A DNA stretch of 64,000 bases from Azospirillum brasilense (GTDB taxonomy: Bacteria > Pseudomonadota > Alphaproteobacteria > Azospirillales > Azospirillaceae): NCBI RefSeq assembly GCF_003349955.1, contig NZ_QLKQ01000015.1:1-64000 (forward strand). The letters are read 5' to 3'. The position numbers and the translations under genes were made by a program. Positions within the stretch are counted from its first letter, which is position 1; every line of letters begins with the position of its first letter. The notes under the pieces are model-generated. The model was not told the DNA's origin, ran no database searches, and saw nothing but the letters and a program-made list of their open reading frames with translations. Below are positions 17,521 to 24,299 of the stretch, in pieces.

Positions 17521-17662
17521 TTTTCAAAAAACTAAGTAGAATGCAGCGCAGCCGCGGTCCCGCTGTGTCCGAGTCGGGCGACTCGGCACAGATGGGTATG
17601 GATTCGTGGTGTCAAAGGGGTCGGCGGAAAAGAATTTGACCGCGAAAATTAGCGGTTTTTTC
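17521..17662 (+). ncRNA. Candidate small RNA opposite the YqaJ operon
   Basis: On the plus strand a 12-base-pair hairpin with one bulge (17563-17591, loop GGGC) is followed after about 50 bases by an intrinsic terminator: ACCGC (17639-17643), loop GAAAATTA, GCGGT (17652-17656), then a U-run. No plus-strand protein gene ends here, so the terminator has no other client. The 5' end is not defined; an A-rich stretch near 17525 could be close to it. Function unknown; it could regulate the neighbouring repressor or nuclease transcripts. Confidence 0.3.
17639..17662 (+). terminator. Intrinsic terminator, plus strand
   Basis: A short GC stem ACCGC/GCGGT with an 8-base loop followed by TTTTTTC. On the minus strand the tail (CAAATTCTTTT) is poorer, so it would be a weak terminator for the repressor gene, which ends 27 bases away. 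Confidence 0.5.
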
Positions 17663-17689
17663 TTCCAGATTCCCGCCAAATACGCGCGG

Positions 17690-18325
17690 TCAGGCGCGCA
17701 GGCAGCGCATGATGTGCACCGCGACACCGGCGACGTCGGCGCGCTCGATCGGCGTCGGGCGGCAACCGGGATCGGTGCTCACGGGAAGAAGATGCGGCGG
17801 GAAGAAGCGGTAGCCGCACACCGTTCCGTCGCCCACCGTGACCACCACGTCACCGGCCTGCGGAGCCAGCACGTCCAACGGTTCCAGCACCACGCAGTCG
17901 TCCGGCAGGACGCCGGCGGCGTTCAGGCTGGAGGAGGCGATGGTCAGCGCGAAGGCGCGGCGCGAGGCCGGGCGGTCCACGGCGATGCCCCGCGCGCCGC
18001 CGCTGAGCGCCGCGGCGATGAAGGATTCGCCAGCCCGCCGTCCCAGTTCCAGGAAGGCCCGCACCTGCTCGACCGACAGCAACGGCACACGGGCGACCGG
18101 CGGATAAGCGGTCTCGTCGAGGAAGCGCGGCTCCGCCCCGGCGACACGGGCCAGCCGGCCCAGCGTCTCCGCGCTGGGAACGCTGCCGCGCGCCGGGTCG
18201 CGCAGGAAACGGGTGATGTTGGTCGGCGTGACCTCGGCCAGCCGCGCCCAGGCTCCGGCGCTCCAGCCCTGGGCCTCCATCACGCCGGTCATCCAGCGCA
18301 GGATCGCCCGCCGTGTGTCGTCCAT
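17690..18325 (-). CDS. S24/LexA-CI-like repressor with altered catalytic site
   Basis: 211 residues from the ATG at 18325, preceded by GGGAGG at a good distance. The N-terminal helix-turn-helix (about 25-45, LAEVTPTNITRFLRDP) resembles phage CI/Cro-type domains. The C-terminal half has the S24 fold: TIASSSLNAAGVLPDDCVVLEP aligns the nucleophile with S133, and GDVVVTVGDGTVCGYRF aligns C170 with the LexA catalytic lysine (E. coli LexA T-V-K). Self-cleavage may therefore be lost or changed. It probably represses the nearby YqaJ module and itself. No integrase gene is found. Confidence 0.75.
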   Translation of the reverse strand: MDDTRRAILRWMTGVMEAQGWSAGAWARLAEVTPTNITRFLRDPARGSVPSAETLGRLARVAGAEPRFLDETAYPPVARVPLLSVEQVRAFLELGRRAGESFIAAALSGGARGIAVDRPASRRAFALTIASSSLNAAGVLPDDCVVLEPLDVLAPQAGDVVVTVGDGTVCGYRFFPPHLLPVSTDPGCRPTPIERADVAGVAVHIMRCLRA

Positions 18326-18345
18326 ACCGCCGCCCTCCCCGCCGA

Positions 18346-18361
18346 ATAAGCGCCTTATAAG
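18346..18361 (-). promoter_or_regulatory. Candidate repressor operator / -10 region
   Basis: Inverted repeat ATAAG-CGC-CTTAT overlapping the perfect palindrome CTTATAAG, just upstream of the S24-type repressor start. The minus-strand TATAAG could serve as a -10. Overlap of palindrome and promoter suggests autoregulation; I could not find a good -35. Confidence 0.3.
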
Positions 18362-18682
18362 AGAGAACGTTGAAGGAACGCGCAAGGTTTCTTCGCTTAT
18401 GTCGCAATTTCGCCAAGGATGCCCTGCGAATTCGCAGCATCGGGGCGGACTCCGCTCCGGATCGCCTGCGAAGCCGTCATGCGCTTGGCATCAAGCTCTG
18501 GCTTGGAAGCCGCTCACACGGAGACCGAGTCGCCCTCATGCCAAGTTGGATCGGCATGGGATCAAAAAAGGAAACGATACAGTCCGGCACTCTGTTGCGT
18601 GAGCGTCGTACGTAAACTTCAAAAGCGCCCGCAAAGCATTGATTCTTCTTGTTTTTTGGATCATTCTGCCAGACGCAGAAAC

Positions 18683-18706
18683 AAAAAAACCCACCGGAAC
18701 GGCGGG
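18683..18706 (-). terminator. Intrinsic terminator of tRNA-Gln
   Basis: On the minus strand CCCGCCG-TTC-CGGTGGG (one G-T/A-C wobble position in the stem) is followed by TTTTTTTGT, 32 bases after the tRNA CCA end. Stem, tight loop and U-run make a convincing intrinsic terminator. Confidence 0.75.
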
Positions 18707-18737
18707 CCTGTGCGATCGCTTTCAAAAGCTTGGGAAT

Positions 18738-18811
18738 TGGTTGGGGGACTAGGATTCGAACCTAGGCTGGCGGAGTCAGAGTCCGCTGTCCTACCGCTAG
18801 ACGATCCCCCA
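18738..18811 (-). tRNA. tRNA-Gln (anticodon CTG)
   Basis: Read on the minus strand: acceptor stem TGGGGGA/TCCCCCA, D-loop with AGCGGTAGGA, anticodon stem GCGGA/TCCGC around loop CTCTGAC giving anticodon CTG, T-arm CTAGG-TTCGAAT-CCTAG, discriminator A and an encoded CCA (18740-18738). It decodes CAG glutamine codons. It has a candidate promoter upstream and a terminator downstream. Its 3' end faces the phage-like recombination module, the usual geometry for an integration site, though no attachment repeat was found. Confidence 0.96.
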
Positions 18812-18857
18812 AACCGTCGCCGGATCGGCTCAAGGCCGCGTTCCGTCGTGGGGCGAC

Positions 18858-18886
18858 CTTTTAGCAAAGCGGACAGGGCTTGTATA
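18858..18886 (-). promoter_or_regulatory. Candidate tRNA-Gln promoter
   Basis: On the minus strand TATACA (18886-18881) and TAAAAG (18863-18858) are separated by 17 bases, each matching four of six consensus positions of a sigma-70-type promoter. The -10 ends 46 bases before the mature tRNA 5' end. The rest of the 410-base gap to the next gene (18812-19221) shows nothing else. Confidence 0.35.
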
Positions 18887-19221
18887 GCTCTTTTTTCGTA
18901 AAGGCTCACAGGGCAAGGCCAGTCGATTCAAGGGCCGCCTGCGGCTCGGCGAACACCGTCGTTAAGCTCCCTGCGGGGACGGTGAGACGGATACGACGAC
19001 GAAACCGCGGCTTTCCACAGGCGAGTTCAAGTGCGGGCCGCGCCGATGGAACAACCCGCGATGGAACCGGCCGTGCAACCCGGTGTCCTTACATTCCGGG
19101 GAAAAAGTCCGGGGCCGAGTTCCCCCAATCGTTTAGGCCGATTGCCCGTCTGGACGGGCGGTCGCGCCTCCTTACACTCCCTCCCCGCATCGATTGGGAC
19201 CTGAGAAACGGGAGGGACGAC

Positions 19222-20424
19222 ATGCGTTCTCTGGCGAAACGGCTCGGCGGCCTGGCCCTGGCCGCCGGCCTCTTCTGCTTCTGCACGGCGCCGGCCCTGG
19301 CCTTCGAGGGCCTCGTGGAGAAGAAGGTGTTCGAGATGCCGTCCTACACAACGGTGGGCGGCGGCACGATCAAGAACGTCCGGATCGGCTGGGAGAGCTA
19401 TGGCAAGCTGAACGACGCCAAGGACAACGTCATCCTGATCACCCATTTCTTCAGCGGCAACAGCCACGCCGCCGGCAAGTACAAGATGGAGGACCCGGCC
19501 GCCGGCTATTGGGACTCCATCATCGGACCGGGCAAGCCGCTGGACACCGACAAGTTCTTCATCGTCAGTTCCGACACGCTGGTGAACCTGTCGCCGAAGG
19601 ACCCGACCGTCGTCACCACTGGTCCGGCCAGCGTCAATCCGGACACCGGCAAACCCTACGGCATGAGCTTTCCGGTCGTCACCATCCGCGATTTTGTAAA
19701 TGTTCAGAAGGCATTGCTGGATAGCCTTAATGTAAAGTCTCTGCATGCGGTGATGGGCGGCTCCATGGGGTCGCTCCAAGCGCTGGAATGGGGGGCCTCC
19801 CATCCGGAGATGGTCAAGCGCGTGGTCGCGGTGATCGGCGGGGCCGAGGCCGACCCCTTCCTCATCGGCTGGCTGAACCTGTGGGCTGCCCCCATCCGGG
19901 TCGATCCGAACTGGCAGGGCGGCGATTACTACGGCAAGGCGGAGCCGAAGGCCGGTCTGACCGAGGCGCTGAAGCTGGTGACGCTGCACGCCCGGCACTG
20001 GAAATGGGCCGACGCCACCTTCGGCCGCGGCTGGGCGGAGGAAGGCAAGGACCCAGCGGCCAGCATGAACAATCAGTACGCCATCGAAGCGTGGCTGGAC
20101 AAAGCGGCGGCGGCCCGCGCCGCGGTCAGCGACGCCAACCACTTCCTGTATCTGGTGAAGGCCAACCAGACCTTCCTGGTGGGCGGCGGCGGATCGCTGG
20201 ACGAGGGGCTGGCGAAGATCAAGGCGCCGGTCCTGCTGATCCCTTCCGCCGACGACCTCGTCTTCCCACCGGAGCGCGCCATGCACCCGCTGAAGGAGCG
20301 GCTGGAGAAGCAGGGCGTCGCGGTCACATACACCGACGCGATCACCACCAGCCTCGGCCATCTCGACGGCATCGCCAACATCGCCAAGGCCGGGGACACC
20401 CTGTCGACGTTCATGGCGAAGTGA
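19222..20424 (+). CDS. Exported MetX-like alpha/beta hydrolase
   Basis: 400 residues. GGGAGG lies before the ATG at 19222 and a signal peptide (LALAAGLFCFCTAPALA, cleaved near residue 27) predicts periplasmic location. The mature part is an alpha/beta hydrolase of the homoserine acetyltransferase (MetX) family: nucleophile S181 in GGSMGSLQALEW, acid D344 or D345 in PSADDLVFPP, and H380 in SLGHLDG. True MetX is cytoplasmic and makes O-acetylhomoserine, so an exported copy probably has another substrate. It stands alone, with a strong terminator after it. Confidence 0.85.
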   Translation: MRSLAKRLGGLALAAGLFCFCTAPALAFEGLVEKKVFEMPSYTTVGGGTIKNVRIGWESYGKLNDAKDNVILITHFFSGNSHAAGKYKMEDPAAGYWDSIIGPGKPLDTDKFFIVSSDTLVNLSPKDPTVVTTGPASVNPDTGKPYGMSFPVVTIRDFVNVQKALLDSLNVKSLHAVMGGSMGSLQALEWGASHPEMVKRVVAVIGGAEADPFLIGWLNLWAAPIRVDPNWQGGDYYGKAEPKAGLTEALKLVTLHARHWKWADATFGRGWAEEGKDPAASMNNQYAIEAWLDKAAAARAAVSDANHFLYLVKANQTFLVGGGGSLDEGLAKIKAPVLLIPSADDLVFPPERAMHPLKERLEKQGVAVTYTDAITTSLGHLDGIANIAKAGDTLSTFMAK

Positions 20425-20436
20425 TCGCCCCAGCCG

Positions 20437-20470
20437 CCCCGCCCGGCGAGGATCGCCCGGCGGGGTCTTT
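20437..20470 (+). terminator. Intrinsic terminator after the MetX-like gene
   Basis: CCCCGCC-c-GGCG (20437-20448) pairs with CGCC-c-GGCGGGG (20454-20465), with one internal mismatch and loop AGGAT, followed by TCTTTT. It ends the plus-strand transcript 12 bases after the stop codon. Confidence 0.75.
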
Positions 20471-20923
20471 TCAGGGGCCGACGTAATGCGGCATCAGCTT
20501 CGCCTGCTCGCCGACATAAACGGCGCACCGGCTGTCCTGGCCGTCGAAGAAATACACCTGACCGGTCTTCCGCTTGTTCTGCGGGTCCGCCAGGTTCGCC
20601 CCGCCGGAGAAGGCCACGCCATAACGCTTGTCCGGCGTCCGCGCCCAATAGAAGCCGTCCGTTTCCTGCCCGAAGGCACCGCGCTGGCACAGGCGCGACA
20701 GGGCGGCGTCGTAACGGGTCAGACCGTCCAGCCCCTTCGGCAGATTGTAGACCGCCTGGCTGCGCACGTAACGCATGCGGGGCGGAATGACCTCCTGGGG
20801 AAGGAATGAACGGCTCAAGGCACGCAGATGACCGGGATCGGTCCGCTCGACCCGCATCGGGTCCGCCGCCGCGGACACAGCCTGCAGCCCGAGCAGAAGC
20901 GCAATGGCGACGATGATCCTCAT
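20471..20923 (-). CDS. Small exported protein, unknown
   Basis: 150 residues from the ATG at 20923. The signal peptide MRIIVAIALLLGLQAVSAAA has a clear cleavage region near residue 20, so the protein is periplasmic or outer. The mature part has no known domain. Short segments include YVRSQAVYNLPKGLDGLTRYDAA and a mixed charged region ending in HYVGP, with two cysteines that could form a disulfide. It is convergent with the MetX-like gene. The AT-rich 220 bases upstream (20924-21145) hold only its promoter region. Confidence 0.6.
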   Translation of the reverse strand: MRIIVAIALLLGLQAVSAAADPMRVERTDPGHLRALSRSFLPQEVIPPRMRYVRSQAVYNLPKGLDGLTRYDAALSRLCQRGAFGQETDGFYWARTPDKRYGVAFSGGANLADPQNKRKTGQVYFFDGQDSRCAVYVGEQAKLMPHYVGP

Positions 20924-21145
20924 GAGACGAGCGATCGAAAATGGCCAGGAACGGCGGGACTTATAGCACGGCTTTGCCGCCGGCGGGGACCGATCGCCGG
21001 CCAATCGCCAGCGATAACCGATAAAATCTCTTATTTCAAAAGATCTTATATCGCATTCTTAACTCTGTTTATCAGAAATTTCCAACATGCATCATTAAAC
21101 AACTATCTTATGAGGACCCGATAAAACACTGTTTCAAAAGAGAAT

Positions 21146-21550
21146 TCATATCCGTTCTCCCTTGCCGTTCAGATAGCGGGTGATCGTCGCGAGGAAATCC
21201 CGTGGCTGGATCGGCTTGGGCACATGGCCGTCGAATCCGGCGTCGGAAAAACGCAGCATGTCCGTGGGCGTGGACAGGTTGGTGACCGCGACGACCAGCG
21301 TGCGCGCCAACGCCCGGTCGGCGCGGATCATCCGAACCAGATCGACACCGGACAGGCCCGGCATCACCACGTCCATGATCACCAGATCGGGCTTCAGAGC
21401 GCGCATCAGCTCCAGGACGCCGCGCGGGTCGTCCGTCTCGGCGACGCCGTGGCCGCCTTCCTCCAGGCAGCGGACCAGCAGCTTGCGCATCAGTGCGTTG
21501 TCATCGACGACGAGGATGGTCCGCGTTCCGGCCAACGAATGGGACTCCAT
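21146..21550 (-). CDS. Receiver-only response regulator (CheY-like)
   Basis: 134 residues, a stand-alone receiver domain with no output domain. The metal-binding acids are D16 and D17 (VVDDN), the phosphorylation site is D60 (VIMDVVMPG), the switch Thr is T90 and the conserved lysine is K112 (PKPI). It should take phosphate from a histidine kinase and act by protein contact, as CheY or SpoIIA-type single-domain regulators do. The start is the ATG at 21550, 17 bases after the stop of the solute-binding protein gene on the same strand, so they could share a transcript. No partner kinase is adjacent. Confidence 0.88.
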   Translation of the reverse strand: MESHSLAGTRTILVVDDNALMRKLLVRCLEEGGHGVAETDDPRGVLELMRALKPDLVIMDVVMPGLSGVDLVRMIRADRALARTLVVAVTNLSTPTDMLRFSDAGFDGHVPKPIQPRDFLATITRYLNGKGERI

Positions 21551-21567
21551 AGCGTCCGCCCCACCCG

Positions 21568-23409
21568 TTACGGCGTCTTGCCAGGGCCGGCGGACGAGGC
21601 GTCCGACAGCCACCAGGCGTCGAAGGAGAGCGAATAGGGCGGCACGGTGTCGGGGCGCTTCAAGCGGCTCCAATAGGCCACGCGGTAGACGCCCGAGTAC
21701 CAGTGCGGCACCACGTAATGGTTCCACAGCAGCACCCGGTCGAGCGCCGACACCGCGGCCTTCAGATCCTCCTGGCTGTTGGCGCGGACGATCCCACCGA
21801 TCAGATGATCGACCGCCTCGCTGCGCACCCCGGCCATGTTCTGGCTTCCCGGACGGTCGGCGAAGGCCGATCCCCAATAGCCGGTCTGCTCGTTCCCCGG
21901 CGACAGGGACTGCGGCCAGATATGGACCACCATGTCGAAATCGAAGTCGCGCGTGCGGTTCTCGTACTGGGTGGTGTCCACCGTGCGGATGCCGGCGCGG
22001 ATGCCCAGGCGCTTCAGATTCTCGATGAAGGGCAGAGTCACCCGCTCGAAGGTTGGGCTGTCGAGCAGGATTTCGAAGTCCAGCGGCTTGCCGGTCGCGA
22101 CGTCGACCCGCACCCCGTTGCGCACGTCGGTCCCCGCCTCGTCGAGCAGCCGCTTGGCCTCCAGGAGGTTGCGGCGCAGCCCGTTCTGGCCCTCCGTGCT
22201 GGGCGGATGATAGGTCTTTTCGAAGACCTCGGCGGGGATTTTCCCGCGCAGCGGCTCCAGGATGGCCAGTTCGCGGCCCTGCGGCAGCCCGCTGGACTGG
22301 AGCGGCGAGTTCTCGAAATAGCTCTCCGTCCGCTTGTAGGCGCCGTAGAACAGGGTCTGGTTCGTCCATTCGAAGTCGAAGGCGTAGGCGATGGCCTGGC
22401 GCACCTTCGGATTCGCGAAGACCGGGCGGCGCGTGTTGAAGACGAAGCCCTGCATGCCCGCCGGCACCTCGTTGGCGATCTCCTCCTTCACCACCTTGCC
22501 GTTGCGCACCGCGTCGAAGTCGTAGCCAGTGGCCCAGGTCTTGGCGACGTTCTCCTGGCGGAAGTCGTAGAGCCCGCCGCGGAAGGCCTGCAGGGCGACG
22601 CTGGCGTCCCGGTAATACTCGTAGGCCATGCTGCCGAAATTGTTCCGCCCGACATTCACCGGCAGGTCCCGGCCCCAATAGTCGGCGACCCGCTCATAGG
22701 TGATGCCGCGGCCCGGATCGAAGGACGCGATGCGGTAGGGACCGCTGCCCAGCGGCGGCTCCAGCGTGGTCGCCTGGAACTCCTTGCCCTCCCAGTAATG
22801 CTTCGGCAACACCGGCAGCTGCCCGACGATCATCGGAAGCTCGCGGTTGTCGCCCGGCTTGAAGGTGAAGCGGACGCGGCGCTCCCCCTCCGCCTCGACC
22901 TTGTCCACGGCGCCGTAGTAGCTGCGGTAGAAGGGATGGCTCTCCGTCAGGATGGTGAAGGAAAACACCACGTCATCCGCGGTGACCGGCTTCCCGTCGT
23001 GCCACCGCGCGCCGGAGCGCAGGTTGAAGGTGATGGAGGAGCGGTCCTCCGGCATCTCCACGCTTTCGGCGAGCAGGCCGTATTCGGTGAAGGGCTCGTC
23101 CGCCGATCCGGTCATCAGCGTGTCGTAGATCAGCGCCGCCCCCGCCGCCGGCACACCGCGCAGCGTGAAGGGATTCAGCGTGTCGAAGGAGCCGATGGCC
23201 TGAAGGGTCACCTTGCCGCCCTTCGGGGCGTCCGGGTTGACGTAATCGAAATGCCGGAAGTCCGGCCCGTATTTCGGCTCGCCGTACAGCGCCATGCCGT
23301 GCCGCGCCATGCCCTGCTGTGCCATGCCCTGCTGTGTCTGCGCGCCCGCCGGTCCGGCCACGGCGGCGGCGATCAGCCCGATCAACAGTCCAGCGGCCAT
23401 ACGGCGCAT
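21568..23409 (-). CDS. Family 5 extracellular solute-binding protein (YejA-like)
   Basis: 613 residues. GGGAGG seven bases ahead selects the ATG at 23409, giving signal peptide MRRMAAGLLIGLIAAAVAGPAGA. Mature-protein signatures of the oligopeptide-binding family are present: DYVNPDAPKGGKVTL, FNLRSGARWHDGKPVTADDVVFSF, LGSGPYRIASFDPGRGITYERV. The length and 'GGL-DFR-EN' region resemble YejA, the binding protein of the YejABEF microcin C/peptide importer, but no permease or ATPase gene is adjacent. Just after the cleavage site are repeated GMA-containing units (QQGMAQQGMARHGMALYG). It probably captures peptides in the periplasm. Confidence 0.85.
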   Translation of the reverse strand: MRRMAAGLLIGLIAAAVAGPAGAQTQQGMAQQGMARHGMALYGEPKYGPDFRHFDYVNPDAPKGGKVTLQAIGSFDTLNPFTLRGVPAAGAALIYDTLMTGSADEPFTEYGLLAESVEMPEDRSSITFNLRSGARWHDGKPVTADDVVFSFTILTESHPFYRSYYGAVDKVEAEGERRVRFTFKPGDNRELPMIVGQLPVLPKHYWEGKEFQATTLEPPLGSGPYRIASFDPGRGITYERVADYWGRDLPVNVGRNNFGSMAYEYYRDASVALQAFRGGLYDFRQENVAKTWATGYDFDAVRNGKVVKEEIANEVPAGMQGFVFNTRRPVFANPKVRQAIAYAFDFEWTNQTLFYGAYKRTESYFENSPLQSSGLPQGRELAILEPLRGKIPAEVFEKTYHPPSTEGQNGLRRNLLEAKRLLDEAGTDVRNGVRVDVATGKPLDFEILLDSPTFERVTLPFIENLKRLGIRAGIRTVDTTQYENRTRDFDFDMVVHIWPQSLSPGNEQTGYWGSAFADRPGSQNMAGVRSEAVDHLIGGIVRANSQEDLKAAVSALDRVLLWNHYVVPHWYSGVYRVAYWSRLKRPDTVPPYSLSFDAWWLSDASSAGPGKTP

Positions 23410-23597
23410 GCCCCATCCTCCCATCGTTCGCTCCAGGGCGCTCGGCCCCGGTTCCGCTCTGATAACATGTGGGAGGGTTGAGGCGGTGCGAAACCCCCTT
23501 CCCCGCCCCGCGACATGGCGCCCCGCGATTTGCTCTGGTGTCCCGGCGGGCTTGCCGTCATGGTTTTCGGCAATCCGCGCGGCCAAGCGCGATCAGC

Positions 23598-24236
23598 ATG
23601 GAGGGTTCTTCGACCGTGTCCGCCGAATTCACCGTCTACGGAAATCTCAACTCGCAGCCCGCCACCCGCGTCGTCCTGTTCCTGTCGATGGCCGGCGTGC
23701 CCTACGCCTACCGCCATGTCGACCTGCGCGGCGGCCAGCAGAAGTCCGCGGACTATCTCGCCATCAACCGCTTCGGCCGGGTGCCGACCCTGGTCCACGG
23801 CGACCTCAGCATTTCCGAATCGGGCGTCATCCTGACCTATCTGGCGGAAAAGACCGGCAAGTTCGGCGGGCGGGACGAGGCGGAGCGGATCCGGCTGGCG
23901 GAATGGCTGTCATGGCTGGCCGACGTGCTGCTGCCGGTCCAGCGCGCCCGCGCGGTGCGCAAGTTCCACGGCGACGCCAACGCCCTGCCCTGGATCGACG
24001 CCGCGGCCGCCGGCGGGCTCGCCCAGTTCGACCGTCATCTGGCGGGGCGGACCTTCATCGAGGGCGAGCGGGTGACCATCGCCGACATCTTCGCCTTCCC
24101 GTGGATCGACCTCGTGGAGGAGTCGAGCATCGACATCGCCACCTACCCCAACGTCCAGGCGTGGCACGCCCGCATGCTGGACCAGCCCGGCGCCAAGCGC
24201 CAGATGGCGCTGATGCCGCAGCAGGACGTCGGCTGA
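23598..24236 (+). CDS. Glutathione S-transferase family protein
   Basis: 212 residues from the ATG at 23598; a GTG at 23616 with GGAGGG 11 bases ahead is a fair alternative. The N-terminal thioredoxin-like domain (about 8-85) contains NSQPATRVVLFL, RFGRVPTLVHGDLSISESGVILTYLAEK with the cis-Pro and the Glu-Ser that bind glutathione. The helical C-terminal domain ends in a substrate pocket region (ADIFAFPWIDL). Cytoplasmic; it would conjugate or reduce small electrophiles with glutathione. It shares a bidirectional terminator with the convergent TRAP binding-protein gene. Confidence 0.88.
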   Translation: MEGSSTVSAEFTVYGNLNSQPATRVVLFLSMAGVPYAYRHVDLRGGQQKSADYLAINRFGRVPTLVHGDLSISESGVILTYLAEKTGKFGGRDEAERIRLAEWLSWLADVLLPVQRARAVRKFHGDANALPWIDAAAAGGLAQFDRHLAGRTFIEGERVTIADIFAFPWIDLVEESSIDIATYPNVQAWHARMLDQPGAKRQMALMPQQDVG

Positions 24237-24242
24237 TCCCCA

Positions 24243-24287
24243 AAGAAAAGGCCCCCACCCGTGCGATGCGGATGGGGGCCCTTCTTT
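24243..24287. terminator. Bidirectional intrinsic terminator
   Basis: GGCCCCCA-c-CCG and CGG-a-TGGGGGCC (24250-24280) form an 11-pair stem with one mismatch. It is flanked by AAAGAAAA on the left and CTTCTTT on the right, so both strands have a U-rich tail. It serves the glutathione transferase (plus) and the TRAP binding protein (minus). Confidence 0.85.
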
Positions 24288-24299
24288 AAGCGAACACTC

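Larger units (their letters stand above)
17349..17689. other. Intergenic region between YqaJ and repressor genes
   Basis: 341 bases, unusually structured. Inverted repeats: GCAGGGTTC/GAACCTGC (17461-17490), GGATCGAA-TC-TTCGAACC (17503-17520, one mismatch), CTGTGTCCGAGTC/GACTCGGCACAG (17563-17591, one bulge), and a plus-strand terminator (17639-17662). The minus-strand promoter of the YqaJ operon should lie here. The plus-strand hairpins support a possible small RNA. No protein gene is convincing. Confidence 0.5.
18326..18737. other. Intergenic region between repressor and tRNA-Gln
   Basis: 412 bases. The part next to the repressor gene has the palindromes ATAAG-CGC-CTTAT (18346-18358) and CTTATAAG (18354-18361), about 20 bases upstream of the repressor ATG; these could be its operator and -10 region (TATAAG on the minus strand). 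The part next to the tRNA holds its terminator. Short open frames here have no supporting features. No att-like repeat of the tRNA 3' end was seen. Confidence 0.45.

Noticed and set aside
18370..18615. Short plus-strand frames between repressor and tRNA as a Cro-like gene
   Set aside because: The frames lack a helix-turn-helix pattern, have no convincing ribosome site and overlap each other.
14859..18811. Intact prophage
   Set aside because: No integrase, terminase, capsid or tail gene and no attachment repeat seen; only recombination-type and regulator genes.
19222..20424. Naming the exported hydrolase metX
   Set aside because: The signal peptide and lack of methionine genes nearby argue against the cytoplasmic homoserine acetyltransferase role.
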